From Pseudevernia furfuracea (Eukaryota; Ascomycota; Lecanoromycetes; Lecanorales; Parmeliaceae): DNA of 64,000 nt. The position numbers and the translations under genes are program-made. The DNA lies in the NCBI GenBank assembly GCA_022315425.1, contig JAIUPT010000029.1, positions 1-64,000 of the forward strand, in the 5' to 3' direction. The notes beneath the pieces were generated by a model that saw only the letters and a list, made by a program, of their open reading frames with translations, had not been told where the DNA came from and made no database searches. Positions 44,175-57,102 of this stretch are shown here, one piece after another (the first letter of the stretch is position 1; the number at the start of each line of letters is the position of its first letter).

Positions 44175-45502
44175 ATGGCCTTTCAGGAGCAGAATTCATG
44201 TCTTTTCGATCCAAATGGCGTAGGTAGTGAAGTCTTCTTTAGCCTTAGCGCCGCGGTTCGGCCATGGCGCGTAGTTCAAGATCACCGGACCTTTCGCGGA
44301 ACGCTTCAATCCATCAACTCACTCTTCAACCAAATTTTTCCAAACCTGGAACCAAGGATCATGGCAGAATTAATGCAAGAAATGCTCAAGGGTCTCGATG
44401 CGTTTATCATCAGACACAATGTTCGTGACATCTTGGACGCATATGACGAGTATTACAGACATGGGCTAACGTTGATACATACATGAAGAATGCAGGCACT
44501 GACGTCCAAGACCAGACGAAGTATGACCTCTTGTTACATCAAATCATATGACTACTAAGAATCTCGTGCACAGCGAGCCCGAAATGGAGCAGGTCACGGA
44601 GGCCGAAGCTTCCACCAATGCGGAAATATTAGCTGAGCGAAACGAGCCTCAGTATGACCTTCTTCTTGCCAAATCGAAGAAATGCTAAACCTATCGTGCG
44701 CAGGGAAGTTGGCAAACAAATCGACGGTATTCTCACTACTCATAACTCTACGAACGAGAAAGAGAACGCAGAGCCCAGTAGGGGGCTCGATGACGACAGC
44801 TTCTATGTGAAAATCGCCGAGATCCTCAAGTCTGCAAAGCCCGACAACGTTGAGGTTATGGTGCGGGTCATCGTCGAAATGATGGCCCAGTACAACGGGA
44901 CTCAGGACTCTGGCAACAAGGTTGGGGCTTCTCACGGCGAAGAGAAGGGAGTCGACGCGGGAGATGACACTCAGGGTGAAGGGTCTTTTGGGCGCGGGGG
45001 GGTGCCACTTGACCAAGGGGAGTTCGTCGAGAGCCAAGAGACTTTTTCAGGCAAAGGGAAGGCTGGCGAGCAACAGGGTCCAGATCTGCAGACCGAGCGG
45101 TTGGCTTCTCGCCATCGAAGCCACTCTAGGGTCGGATCTCTGGCGTTCCGCGGTCCTCCGGACCATGGGCGAGCAATGAGGCATCAGCTCTTAAATCCTG
45201 TCCCTGACCCCTGGAGCCAAATCTAAGTACCACTTCATTGGTGAGTACCTTGGAACTCCTAAACCGTCACATTGACGACACTAATTCTTGCAGGCATCCT
45301 GTTCCTCATCCGCATTGTCCTCGCCAACAAAGACAAAGCAGAGCAAGGAGAGGTTCAACCCATAGATGGTACAAACCAGCGGTTCTCAATAGACGTTCTT
45401 TGCAGGGAAATTGGCATGCTTAGCGAATTTTGCTATTTCAATTGGAAAATGAGCGCAGCAGGTGCCAGAAGCTATCAAGAGCTGATAGAAGGAACTTGGT
45501 AG
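44175..45502 (+). CDS. Possible multi-exon hypothetical gene (low confidence)
   Basis: Three + frames follow one another: 44175-44486 ('LQSINSLFNQIFPNLEPRIM', 'GLDAFIIRHNVRDILDAYDEYY'), 44654-45226 ('DDDSFYVKIAEILKSAK', then Gly/Glu-rich) and about 45294-45502 ('GILFLIRIVLANKDKAEQGE'). A good intron (GTGAGT at 45241, TTGACGACACTAAT, TTGCAG at 45293) precedes the last. The frames are not joined cleanly, because stops at 44486 and 45226 need introns I cannot place. A region near 44535-44600 recurs near 44655-44700 (TATGACCT, GTGCRCAG). No domain recognised. Confidence 0.3.
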
Positions 45503-47140
45503 TAGATACACTACCACATGGTTCTTGCCCAAGGCGCCATGTCAATCAGTCTATTCCATGGCCACTCATTCGTGACATAGCCGACATAGCGTATCAAGTT
45601 AACCTCACCTTCCTATTTTGAATGCCACCTGTCTACTGAAAAGTGGATGACTACAGAGACACAATTGTCTTTGATGCATTATAAACATTCAGTCTTTCTA
45701 CCAATTTGTTTACCTATGGCCGTCTAGCTCCTAATTCGCCACACCTTACTATGACATTCCAATTACGTAACTGCGGGCACTTGTCCGTCTTCGTCTTAGT
45801 TGTAGCTTACATTACTCTGGACACACGGGCGCAGAGCAAGTCTCAATATCATATCACTGCTTTAATGTTTGATTAGATTTTCAAGTCATACCAAGCACCA
45901 CTACTTTCGGCGCGAAGAATACAATGAGCAGGTCATGGAGTCTCATCTCTGATCGCAGACTTCTGGAATCAGAGCATTGAGCTTACAGTAATACAGCTAT
46001 CGATTTGGCACACTCACATCTTAATAGATGTAAGACCCCTAAAAATATATAACAGTTTGCGTATCACTCTCTGTTTCTATTTAAATCATTCAAGACCAGC
46101 AACAGCCTACAGCTAGAACAACGTGGACGTGAATATATGAAGCAGAGAAGGTGGATGGTCACAGCTGGATTTCATGCATTCAAGTATATCTTCACAAGAG
46201 CCAGAGCTTTCAATGAGGAAGGAAACCCTAGGTCCTCGCTGGCGTCATCTTCTTCATAACAGCAGGGCGCAAATATGAATCCCATCAATTATAAATCAGC
46301 ATCGCCGAAAAAGAGAGTACCGGCAGTTTGTATGTCGAATTTGCCAATCTCGATGCGCATCGACTGCGGTCATGGCATGTCTCTCTCATATCTTTCCTTC
46401 CTCCATCCTTTTGCAGCCTGCTCCGGCGTACAGGAAAAGCTGCAATTGATGCCTTAAAGCACGCCCTTTACGCCTCCTCTTCTCTCGAACTATCAGCCTC
46501 TGTGTAAGAGCCGGGCTCATCTTAGCCAAGCTATGACTGGATGACGATGTACCAAAAGGCGCAGAAGAGGAATTCGTTCCAGCTCTTTTGGACTAGATAC
46601 TTGGCTGCTGCCGAAACCGCAGCAACGTCCGTCTTTTTGACCATGGCCATCTCTTTCAAGTCTTCCACACTGAAAGTATTCTTCCCGAGGAATCATATTG
46701 ATACTCCAGGTACCATCATTGCAACCCAATATCCAGGCATCTCTTGCATATTGCGTAATTCGTAGCGTGCTGGCGCAGGGGCGAGGTCGCCGCGGTTGTG
46801 ACAGAGGGGAAGGCGGTGTGAAGGAGGCAGTGTAATGAGAGGGGGTTTTCAGCCCAGCGAGCCTTGCAGCTACCGGAGGAGGATCTATTCATGTCATCAG
46901 CAGAGTGCTCATCGTCCATTCTTTGGCCGAAAACGAACAGAACATGTTCCCCTTTTTTGCCTTTGCTGGTGTCACGATTTTCAGGATGTCCCGCAGCTGT
47001 GGAGCACGAAATTAGGCTCGGCTCACATTAAATCCGATTGGAACTAAATGTTCGTAGCATGCCGTTCAATACACTTCACTCCCTGACAACCAGAAAACTT
47101 GAAAGACCGTTCTTCTCTATCCAACCACCACTCTCACTCG
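45503..47140. other. No supported gene
   Basis: Short ORFs on both strands, AT-rich at 45640-46060. Nothing recognised. Confidence 0.5.
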
Positions 47141-47590
47141 ATGGCTTTACCGTTCAAAAATGACGCGCATACCTCATACTCTGCGGGGCCACTTCACACC
47201 AAGCCCGCTATATTCGGCCAAACCTTCAACAAGGACATCCTCGCCGATAATAAGCATGGCGATCAAGATCCTACTGAAAGTTTACCTTACTCGCATCGGT
47301 AAAATGCCCTATGGAACTGGTACACGCTCATTCTAATCTTATTATAGCTGATAGCAGCCCATCCTCTGCTCTCGTAGAACCGCAGCATATGATCAATGCG
47401 ATTGATCCAATCGGTGAGCAGATCTTGGGTACCGTTCCTTGCGTTTACTAATATTAATCCAGCTTACCGCCGCATGGTCCCGCCGTCGACGCCAAAGTCA
47501 GTGGCCAAGTGATCAAGAGCTACGTGAACAGCAGCGGCAGCGTTTACAACATTGATGATGAGTTGAACAAGAACTGTAGGTGGCGATGAG
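47141..47590 (+). CDS. Possible small spliced gene (low confidence)
   Basis: ATG at 47141 in good context opens 'MALPFKNDAHTSYSAGPLH'. A GTAAAA donor after 'SLPYSH', a TTATAG acceptor and a GTGAGC to ATCCAG intron (about 47414-47462) follow. The last piece reads 'AVDAKVSGQVIKSYVNSSG'. Intron phases do not all agree, so the model is provisional. No family recognised. Confidence 0.28.
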
Positions 47591-47953
47591 GAGAGGGACA
47601 GCGATTATGAGCTGTACAGTCAGTGATTTTGCAGTCCACAGGCTTTGCCGCTGAGTTGCTCATGACTTCAACTCTAGGCATTCCCTCGATGGGGTGAACC
47701 GTGACGGATTTTGTGCTTGACTTTTGGAGCACCGCGTACTGCGATACGGTTTCTCTCTCTTTGGCTAGGAATGTCAAAGCCGGTTCAAGAGCTGCTGCAA
47801 TCCATGGAGGCTATCGATGTGTACGTGAGACTTGCGGAATTAAGTGAAGCATCTGAGATGTTCTCTTGAGGCAATGAGCAACACGCAAGGAAAACTCGGA
47901 TTCAAGAGTGATTAGAACGTGAGCAGTTCTACGGAAGCAACCAAAGGCAAATA

Positions 47954-48265
47954 GCACGGCCAACTCGCTCAAGGGTCTTCACATTTCATTGTAAGATTCA
48001 CTGGATTCGCACCAACTCAACCTCAGTCGAACACAGGTCATCCATCAGGAAGCATCTGCACGGTCAACTTGCTCAAGGGTCTTCACATTTCATTGTAAGA
48101 TTCACTGGATTCGCACCAACTCAACCTCAGCCGAACACAGGTCATCCATCAGGAAGCATCTGCACGGTCAACTTGCTCAAGGGTCTTCACATTTCATTGT
48201 AAGATTCACTGGATTCGCACCAACTCAACCTCAGCCGAACACAGGTCATCCATTAGGAAGCATCC
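47954..48265. repeat. Three tandem copies of a 104-bp unit
   Basis: Units start at 47954, 48058 and 48162 with GCACGGYCAACTYGCTCAAG and are almost identical, differing by a few C/T changes. A reverse 65-codon ORF crosses the last unit. Noncoding. Confidence 0.97.
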
Positions 48266-48437
48266 ACAAGGTCCTACCTCGGTCCCTATCGTACTATTCC
48301 AGAGTACGTTACCCGTCTGTTCAAGCATTCCAGCTTGAAAGACTTGACTTTCACACACTGACATCGTTGACGAATAACAGAACCAGGCAAACCGCCCATC
48401 CACACTAAAATCATTCTAATTCTAACCATCGGTCACC

Positions 48438-48692
48438 ATGGCTATTCAATCCCTCTCTCACGCAGATATGTTGAAGGCCATGAAAGACGTCAAAGTTTCG
48501 AACATTGTGAAGAGATTGCTCGGACCCTCTGCCAAACATCTCAAGACGTGGGGCCATGTGGACGCCTTTATGCAAAAGGAACAGCAGATGCGTCGTTGCC
48601 GTCCCTTCAAAACGGATCAAGGAACTGCAGACAAGTTGCTCCATAAGCTCCGTGTAGCCTATGTGAAGAATGAAGCCAAAAAACGCCAGTAA
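48438..48692 (+). CDS. Small basic hypothetical protein, 84 residues
   Basis: A single-exon frame with a strong start context (CACCATGG). It is hydrophilic and helical: 'HADMLKAMKDVKVSNIVKRL', 'MQKEQQMRRCRPFKTDQG', ending 'KNEAKKRQ'. It has no signal peptide or membrane segment. It begins 170 bp after the 104-bp tandem array. The family is not recognised; an antisense frame of similar length overlaps. Confidence 0.4.
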   Translation: MAIQSLSHADMLKAMKDVKVSNIVKRLLGPSAKHLKTWGHVDAFMQKEQQMRRCRPFKTDQGTADKLLHKLRVAYVKNEAKKRQ

Positions 48693-51600
48693 GAGCACAT
48701 ATTCCTAAGAAAACGGTGCATCGCTGACAACGAGAAAGGCCTCCCGCCTCCGGCTCGGTAAGCATATGGTTCTGCGGACGTGCAGCACTTGGCCCTCAAG
48801 GAGGCACGAAAGGGAAAGGAGGGTTCTGGTGATGTTGTCCTCCACGAAAACGCCTGAGTAAGTCGAGGGTCTACAATGGAATGGGGCAAGTATTCGGATA
48901 TCGGCTAACATAAGCTGGCGTTGCAAAGGGCTTCTTTCTCATCACCGATTCCAAACACATCGAGCACCTGCCTTCGGTTAGGAGCTTTCTACAATCAGTG
49001 AAGGTAGTGAGGCTGATTCCATTTTCGTTTGTCAAGAGCAAGGCACATCAGAGGAAAGGAAAAGGAAAGGAGGGAAAGGCTATGAGCCTGCATGGATTCC
49101 CTTGTACATAAGCAGGCCTACATAGCACATCCCATGCCTCTTGCATACCGCCCATGTTCAGGCACGTTTTTATGATACCAGCTGCATTGTCACAGACATG
49201 TGACTGCGGACGAGCATTTCTTGCGCCCGTGAGGAACCTCTAGCGTCAGTCAATAAGCGCAATAGCGCCGGCTGCTTCCGTTGCCGAGCCCCCTTTTCTT
49301 TGATTCCAGACACTCTAGTCTTTTCTAGTCCCTAGAAATGTAAACAGCAAACAGTCTAGTTCACAAACATGGCTGCAGCTGCGTTTGCGAGTTTAATGGA
49401 GTGACAACTCTAAATTTACAGCTAACACGTTGAACAATACGATGCAGCCCATTCGAACCCAGAAGCCACAAGCAGGTTACGCTGACAAGCTGCAGAATAT
49501 CTGCTTCGAACCACCAAGGAGCCATCTATCCATCCAGCTATCCATTGCAATCAGACCGATATGAGGGAGCCGGCCTTTCAAAATTCGATAATAGCGCTCC
49601 ATGTAACTTTTCAGCCTTCCTCAGACCTAGAACCTAACGCAACCCATCGCCGACAGGGTAATGTATAACCACTGCTTAAAATCTATGGAACTTCATCTCC
49701 TTCTGCAGCAGGCTCTGCACCTTTCTATACAAGTCTTCCCACTTCCGTAGCCGTGTGTTCCCCCTTCGCCCCCCCCCCCCCCCCGGCGGCTTCTGATCCT
49801 CACAGTAGCACCTGCGTGATAAATCAGTATAGACCCATACCCATCTGCAACGCTATTGTTCATTGGCTCAGAGAGCCTACTCCTAACTCCACAGAGAAAC
49901 CCTTTTCTTCAAGGCAGCTCTCGTGCCCGTTACTGTTTTTGTTTCTGTTCCACGATCGCAATGCTAGCGACCCTGTCCCGCTCTCTTCTCTGATAAAACT
50001 CTTCAATAGCCTTCAGTGCATCGTTGTACCCATTTTGACGCCAGAGCCGAATGAGGAGGAGGGTGTCTTCATCGATAACAACCGTATTCGGTTATCTGAG
50101 GGCCGATGCCCATCGTTTCTGACACGACTGATGTGAGAAGGTATGGAGTTTAGCTATGTTTCAGTCTGCTTCTAGAGTTCTTTAGCATTTTCCAAGTGTC
50201 ATTGAACTTGTTTACCAATTTTGGTACTTTGAGGCATAAAGGCCTTGGGGCACCGGGAAGTCTTGTGTCACATGCGCTAGATTGTTGGAAAACCGAGGCA
50301 TGGAATGGCTCGTTCAAGACCACGGATATCAAGCATAACGAGTTACCCCCTCGAAGCACAAATCAATCGATGCTCAGTAACATCACCTCGCTAGGCTGGC
50401 TTGTCTGTCTCAGCGTAAAAGGCGGACGTGTGGGGTCTTGGATCGTTTCGGTGTTGTCAGAAGACTCCGGGAGGGTAGAAAGGCTCTCCTTCGTCGAGGA
50501 TTGGCTTCTGTTGAAATTAGAAGGCTATGGGTAACATAGTAATGAGTGCCATTTGTTTTTGCGTCTAGAAGTGAAGGAGAAGAGCGATGAGAGGAGTGTG
50601 CCAAGGAAATTCGTAGCCGAAAGCACTAGAAACTTACCTTATGCACAAGCCATTCGAGCAAACTAGCCCTTACACCTACACCAAAACACCACACAGTAAC
50701 TCTCCTTGTTTAAGAGCTCAAAAACAGTTCATCTTTCAACTTCTCCATTCGTGACCTCTTCTAGCCTTGTCTTTGCAAGGGCACCACTCCTCACCTCCAC
50801 ACGAGAACATCCCCTCACTGGACATCGCTGGGCCTCTTGAGCGATTTATTGCACAAGTACACAAGAGCTTATAGCAGGATCAGCGGGCCGCTCGTCTCTC
50901 TAGACACCGTGGTCTCGAAGCGGGCTGACGGCTTGCATGCTGGCAGGACCAAGTTGTTAATAAGCACATTGCCGATCTAGGAGTCAATCTCGCCGGATTT
51001 GCTCGGGACAGGAACTAGTAAGTAATAAACCCTACATATCTCAGTGGTGCTCTGTCATAGAGAGCTTGAGCAGCGCTGACATGACCAGGAGGGGCGGGGG
51101 CGTTGACATCTACAAATCAGGGAACCATCCTACCACCTACAACCTCCCGAGACCTACCGCTTGCCGAGACCTATCACCTACCAAAATGCAGTAGCTATCA
51201 CCGCCAGATCCTCCAACACAGTCCATGAAGTAGCAATAACTCCTAAATCAAATTTTCAGCGACCATCACGCCTGGTGCTCATCCACAGCCACGGTCCACG
51301 ACGAACCAATTCCCTCTCTCCGAAAAGAAATGTCAAATGGGGCTAGTGCTTGTGAGACTGCTCTCCTCGAGAAGGGCTCTAATTCCGAGCCTTTTGACGA
51401 ACATTACGCCCGATGCTTGTGCATAGGCACAGCCCACGATGATCGTGTTCCTCCCAAACAGAAGAGAGCACTGTCACATCTACAAACGATCCAGCAGAAC
51501 ACAGTCACAAATCACAGTACAGAGACCCGTTGGCGAAGCTCGAGCAAAACTCAAGCCTGAACATTCTCCCAAGTCAGAATCGAATATCGAAGCCCATGCC

Positions 51601-52693
51601 GTCCGTGACTGCTTACTGTTGAAGAAAGGGATGATCATCACATCTAATGATATCAGTGAGGAGGAGACCAGAACTGATAAGAACAATGAGGCAAAGGTTG
51701 TCAAACGTTTTCAGGAGAATGGTATCATGCTGGACAATTCTCACTAGGCTAAGCTATGAGTCTGAGAACAACATCGACCACAAATTCAGCATAACGAAAG
51801 CACGGATCGCAGTCCATACACCCATTAACGAAGCTCGGGCGAAGCTTAGGCTTGAACGTCGTGAGAGCTGGCAGTAGTGTTGAATGGCGGAAGAGACAGC
51901 GGCAACATCTACAAACAAATCGATACTCGTTATCATCCCGGCCTTCCCCAAGCGACGCACTTGTCCTACGCGACATAGCTCACTACTCTTTCCCCTGACA
52001 CTTGTTACCTCACAACCTTTGAAAGTCACCTCCACAACCAACCACTAGTTGTGCGCGAGCCGTGTTCGACCAGGCCGAACCTAACAGCACATGAAAATAC
52101 CTTCTACGTCACCAGGCCTGTCCCGAGCCTTCCGACAGCCATGCCTCTTTCTAAACACCTTGGTGGTATCACAGACCATACCGGCGAACAGCACAAAAAA
52201 GCGTCACGAGCCCCGACAATGACATCAACCATTACAACAAAATCAACCGCTTCACCTCAATCTTGTCCGGCACTTGACGGTTGGTCTATGTCACTCGGCT
52301 ACATTTGATTTGAAACAAATGAGAGGGATGTGAAACACGGCCATGAAGGGATGCTTTCCCTTTGACGAGTACAGCATGCCGAACACAGCCGCACCTGCGT
52401 CACCAATCGCATGTCTACAATTGAATCCTAACTGAAGTGGTCAGTCAGCCACACGCAGCTTACACCCTTCTCGAAAATGCTTCTTTCCCCCCCCGGCATC
52501 ATGACTTGCGCGACGAAAAAGTGGCGAATGGAAACCGTTTGCAGCATGACTCTCTTCTTCAATCAACCGAATTGCGAGCCTCAGTTGTTCCTCCTATACA
52601 TCAAAAGCGTCGACCCGCAGCATCCTTCTTTCTTTACGACACCCACTTCATACAGGTATAACTCAGTTGAAAACAATCGCCATGTCACACCTC
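48693..52693. other. About 4 kb without a supported gene
   Basis: It holds a 16-C homopolymer (49769-49784), pieces of a diverged local repeat (51505-51570 and 51806-51870, both with 'GAAGCTCGRGCRAARCTYARGC') and scattered short ORFs, the longest 127 codons at 49753-50136, which crosses the homopolymer. Nothing is recognised. Confidence 0.5.
51505..51870. repeat. Diverged local repeat pair
   Basis: The sequence near 51528-51560 recurs near 51824-51856; both would encode 'EARAKLKPE' or 'EARAKLRLE' on the + strand. Flanks are also loosely similar ('CATCTACAAACRA' at 51477 and 51909). Confidence 0.5.
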
Positions 52694-52770
52694 TATTCAC
52701 GGACACCTGACTTTCACGGGCACCTGACTTTCACGGACATCTGACTTTCACGGACACCTGAGTTCCACGG
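52694..52770. repeat. 17-bp tandem repeat, about 4.5 copies
   Basis: CTTTCACGGACACCTGA units with small variants, just before an AT-rich dinucleotide stretch and a 17-C run. Confidence 0.95.
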
Positions 52771-52847
52771 AGATCACGAATACATATACATACATATATA
52801 TATAAAAAAATAACCGAAAAAAAAACAAAAACTCGATCTATCTTCCT

Positions 52848-52864
52848 CCCCCCCCCCCCCCCCC
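52848..52864. repeat. 17-base C homopolymer
   Basis: Uninterrupted C run; length may be unreliable in any assembly. Confidence 0.95.
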
Positions 52865-53381
52865 TGCTTATATATACGCACACCAGCCTTCCCAGCAGAC
52901 GATAGCACACCGCTTAGGATAGACGCAGCCATGAAGAAAGGGCGGTGTTGGGATCCTGATGGAAAAAGCCCCCTCGCACGGGCCTTCCTGGCCACACCTT
53001 CAGCCTTAAGCGGGAGCTTACTTTTTCCCAGCTCCCGAACACGGAAGAAGACAAAGAAGAAGCAACCGAAAGTCGGGTCGTCGCCGCTCAACTCGTTGCT
53101 GATAGAGTGGGTGCCGGAAGTCGTGCGTCGAGCGCAGCCGGACGGACGGTTGGAGCACGTATCGAGGGGCGTCGTGGAGGGCGGTGCGGTGGGACAACTC
53201 CGGCCAGCTAGCTTCTTCACAAACGGCGAAGGATAGATACCGTGCGAGGCTGAAATGCGTCGACGACGAGACGAGAGGAGAGGTAGGAGGTTATGATCCG
53301 GAGGAAAGAAAAAGACCGCTGCTGCCTGAAGCAGGCTGACTGGCCTGGCAACTTACTGTTGATGGTTTTGCTGTCGTCGTC

Positions 53382-53426
53382 GTCGTTATCAGAGGAGGAG
53401 GAGGAGGAGGAGGAGGAAGGGGAGCC
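53382..53426. repeat. GAG/GTC trinucleotide runs
   Basis: A CGT run followed by (GAG)n; produces poly-Glu and poly-Ser frames. Confidence 0.85.
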
Positions 53427-53524
53427 CAAAAGGTTGGCCACGCATCTTCCTGCCGGCATCTTCCATGGACAAAGGGCGTCCATCGTTGGTTCCAGTCTCT
53501 CGATCGATGGCAGGGCTAGGGAAC

Positions 53525-53710
53525 GGGGGAACGGGGGGAACTCGGGGCAAGATCTACCGGTGCAGGAGCAGGGAACCAAGGCCACAAAGATTTCTAGGGA
53601 ACGGGGGGAACTCGGGGCAAGATCTACCGGTGCAGGAGCAAGGGAACCAAGGCCACAAAGATTTCTAAGGGGAAGGGGGGGGGGAACCAATGCCACAAAG
53701 ATTTCCAAGT
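53525..53710. repeat. 70-bp G-rich tandem repeat, about 2.6 copies
   Basis: Units with AACGGGGGGAACTCGGGGCA followed by 'AGATCTACCGGTGCAGGAGC' start at about 53529 and 53599, and a decayed third begins near 53670. Several G runs per unit would allow G-quadruplex folding on the + strand. Confidence 0.9.
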
Positions 53711-53739
53711 GGGGCGGTGGGGGGGTGAAATGAGACAGC

Positions 53740-55831
53740 ACAGTCATTCACATAGATGGGGTCCTTTATTTCTCAAATCTCATAAAAAAAAAATATATCC
53801 TATCGATACGCACGCACGCACATAACCAACCAAACCAACAAACAAACAAAGTCCGGCGTACGTACAAAAAACTCGCTCTCTCTCTAGAGTAGAGTAACAG
53901 ATCCATACGTGCTTTTTTTTTTCTTTTTGCTTTGAGCCTCTCTTCTGACGTGTGTGTGCCGCACCTACATCGAACGAAAAAACCCGCTACAAAAACCCGC
54001 TACTAGAGCCCGCCCCTCGTCGAATATTATTTTCCCGGTCTGAAAGCCATGAAGGGGTTGGTTGGTTGGCAGGTGTAGTGTAGTGGGGTGTCGAACTTCT
54101 CCTCCGAGTAATGTCTAGTTCGAAACCCCTGACGGACGGATGGGGGGCATAGATACAAAAAGATCATTGTGGACGATGATGATAAACAACTGCCGAACAG
54201 CGATATCTTTCGGTCAAGAGACCCTAACGTCGTGACAGTCTCAATTGGTAGTGTGCGGTGATGTGATGTGTATTGCGTACCAAGAAGGCGGGCCAGACGC
54301 CAACTATGGAACGGTGTTTATCATTATGGTACTAAGTAGAGGGCGTCTAAACGCCCAACAAATAGTATGGGTAGCAAGCACGAAAGCATCGAAATTTCTC
54401 GCAAGCATGTATCCAAACGCAGGAGCCCGCTCCAATCGCATAAGCCGTTGCCCATTCCATCCTGTGTAGCATGTGTCGGGTAGTAGAGAAGAAGAGTTCC
54501 CGTGAATCAAATACATTCCAAACCAGCGGCATGGGTAGCGTGCCTCTCTCGTTCGTCTATGCGCCAGGAGTCTATGAGAGCGGAGTTAGCTTCTGGATGA
54601 AAGGAAAGGGTGGTGAGGTTGGACTGAATGAACGGCTCAAGATGGAGTCTACACATACCCTCCTTCCTAGCATGGTCATGTCTTTTTCCCAAGCCAGTGT
54701 CTGAGGTCTCGTAGGATCTCCATGATCGGTGCTTCCATCGCCTGATAGCCTAACGACGCTGTGTGATGGAGAGCGGTTCTTGGTCCAATGTTGCATGGAG
54801 GCGAAGAGATACAAAGGACCAAGCGAGTGTAGTTTTGAGGCAACGGGTGAGTTCGAGCGTGATGTAAGACCTCAGTAGGTTGCCTGTGCCCGAGAGGATG
54901 GGGATCGAGGTCGAAGAGAATAATCACTCAAGACCGTGAAGCTGTAGGCCTGCAACGGGCACACTGACAGGTGTGGTCGTGTTCTTGTGTAGTCTTTTGA
55001 GGTTGTACCCTTTGGCCAAAGGGATATACGTGAAACTGGATATCGATCGTGATAGGGAGGAGATTCACAACGATGGCAGCGTTAACTGCACGCCACAGCG
55101 AGGTTGCAGACTATATCTTGTTAGCATAACATAGCCCATCCCAAAGATGTCGAGTAGAAATGCAGACCCTTCGGAACATAGAGGTATTCCGGTGATTCTA
55201 CCCTTGGTAGCTCGGCTGTCTTCGAGAGGCTTGTGGATTGTTGAAGCTTGTGGGTTACGGTAAAACGTTTATTCGAGTAGGAGTAAAAGATATTGCAGTC
55301 TTGTGACAGGCTTGCAGAAGAGTGTTTCTTCGAAACAAAGTCGTTGGATGTTAAGGAATAAAGGAAGGATGAATGGACATGTAAGCTGTACCGGCACTTT
55401 GAAGGTTGCAGAGATTTCAAATCAAAGGCAACCTGCATCTCGGCTTGTTTCAAAGCCGCTGGGTAGGGGAAGACGGCCAATGACTGTGATTGGAAATTAC
55501 TACGGCAGCATCCAATCGAAACCGGCGGAATTCTGGAGCCTTCCACATACCACTAACAATGAAAAGCAGTGCCAGCTACGCCCACACGTTTTCACGTTGA
55601 CCGAGTAGCTTTTCATCTTTGCTGCATCTCGTTCCTTGTACTCTAGCTGCCAATTGGGGTTTAACGCCCGGACCTCCTCGTTTTCGTGCTCGAACTTCAC
55701 CATGACAGCGGCTATTTTTACCGTCAAGCTTTTTCAAGGAAGTCCGGAGCTCGGCAGCCCTAGACATTAGTCAAACCTGTACGACCTGCTCAACTTCCAC
55801 CACAAGGTTTGTTGCTTCGCGAGAGGGTACA
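53740..55831. other. No supported gene
   Basis: Short unconnected ORFs. A reverse frame at 55500-55727 ('KIAAVMVKFEHENEEVRAL') is coiled-coil-like, and the adjacent reverse frame 55576-55767 overlaps it; possibly a broken gene. Confidence 0.45.
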
Positions 55832-56450
55832 GTGGACACACTTTACACTTCCGAGGACCTACTGCAGACACTGACTCCTCGTCCCAGAGTAGTACAGAAG
55901 CCACCGAGCAGCTCAAACGCATCTTTCAACAGCTTCCACCTTTCCCTCACACTTGAAGCCAGCGCCCTTCCTACGCAAAAGATCTCGACTTCCACCCCAA
56001 TATCTCGACCGAAACATCTTATCGCAAGCTCAATACCGCACTGGACCCTGCAGCCTTTCATCACTTGTCACGATTGCATCCAACGGATCGTGAACACTAG
56101 CTGCAACACCCTCGGTCGCTCCATCGCTCGCGCAAGGTGGTATTCTACTCTCAAAAGCACCCGAACTCGTTCTGGCCGAGTTGTTGCTCTGCCCGCCAAC
56201 ACAACAACTACCCTACCCTACCGACATACGAACCGGTTTCGCTCGGACGTGAGAGTATCCAAGCGACGATGCTGCAAATGCTCGGAGATGGACCTCCTCC
56301 AAATGTCCAGAAGGCTATGAATACACCTCCCATAGAGCGCCAGCGCTGGTAGGATATGAACCACAAGTTGGAAGACCTTGGCTCGGCTTTGTCCAGAGAC
56401 TTGAACCTCGAGTTCGAGATGGGATTGGGCAAGCACCATGTGTCCTAGCG
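55832..56450 (+). pseudogene. Possible decayed coding region of unknown family
   Basis: Read in one + frame it is interrupted by a few stops but shows protein-like stretches: 'EQLKRIFQQLPPFPHT', 'NISTETSYRKLNTALDPAAF', 'YEPVSLGRESIQATMLQML', 'NHKLEDLGSALSRDLNLEFE'. Neighbouring frames are less plausible. Family not recognised. It runs into the minisatellite at 56723. Confidence 0.3.
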
Positions 56451-56722
56451 GCGAAGTCAAGAAAGGGCCTCTAGCCACGATAAAGTCCCACAAGCACACT
56501 TTTGAGTTACGAGTCGGGCCTCTGGCTAAATTGTTGCAGCCAATAACTCCACGGAGGACGCAGCGGAATGAGACTTGCACTAGACAATGCGAAGCTGAGC
56601 AGGTCTGCTACCCTGGCAACCCTACCCACCGATACCGACGACGACCTCTCTCCCTCTCCTCCAGTATACATCGGGTTCCCTCACCAGGGGGGTATGAGCT
56701 TGGAATCAGCGAAGGACGTCGG

Positions 56723-57102
56723 AGAAAAAGATACCGGCGAGGGCTCAAGTGCCCAACAACATACAAGCACCGAACCACAGACCAACAAGCCCTAGTCGGG
56801 GTCGGACGAGATGATCAGAAAAAGATGCCGGCGAGGGCTCAAGTGCCCCACAACATACATACAAGCACCGAACCACAGACCAACAAGCCCCAGTCGGGGT
56901 CGGACCAGATGATCAGAAAAAGATGCCGGCGAGGGCTCAAGTGCCCAACAACATACAAGCACCGAACCACAGACCAACAAGCCCTAGTCGGGGTCGGACG
57001 AGATGATCAGAAAAAGATGCCGGCGAGGGCTCAAGTGCCCCACAACATACAAGGACCGAACCGCAGACCAACAAGCCCCAGTCCGGGTCGGACGAGATGA
57101 TC
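56723..57102. repeat. 94/98-bp tandem repeat, four copies
   Basis: Units start at 56723, 56817, 56915 and 57009 with AGAAAAAGATGCCGGCGAGG. The second unit has an extra 4-bp CATA insertion (98 bp). Since 94 and 98 are not multiples of three, the encoded peptide changes frame from unit to unit, so a 220-codon ORF across it is not a gene. Confidence 0.97.

Noticed and set aside
56438..57100. 220-codon ORF through the 94-bp repeat
   Set aside because: Frame shifts from unit to unit because the period is not a multiple of three, so the peptide is not conserved between repeats.
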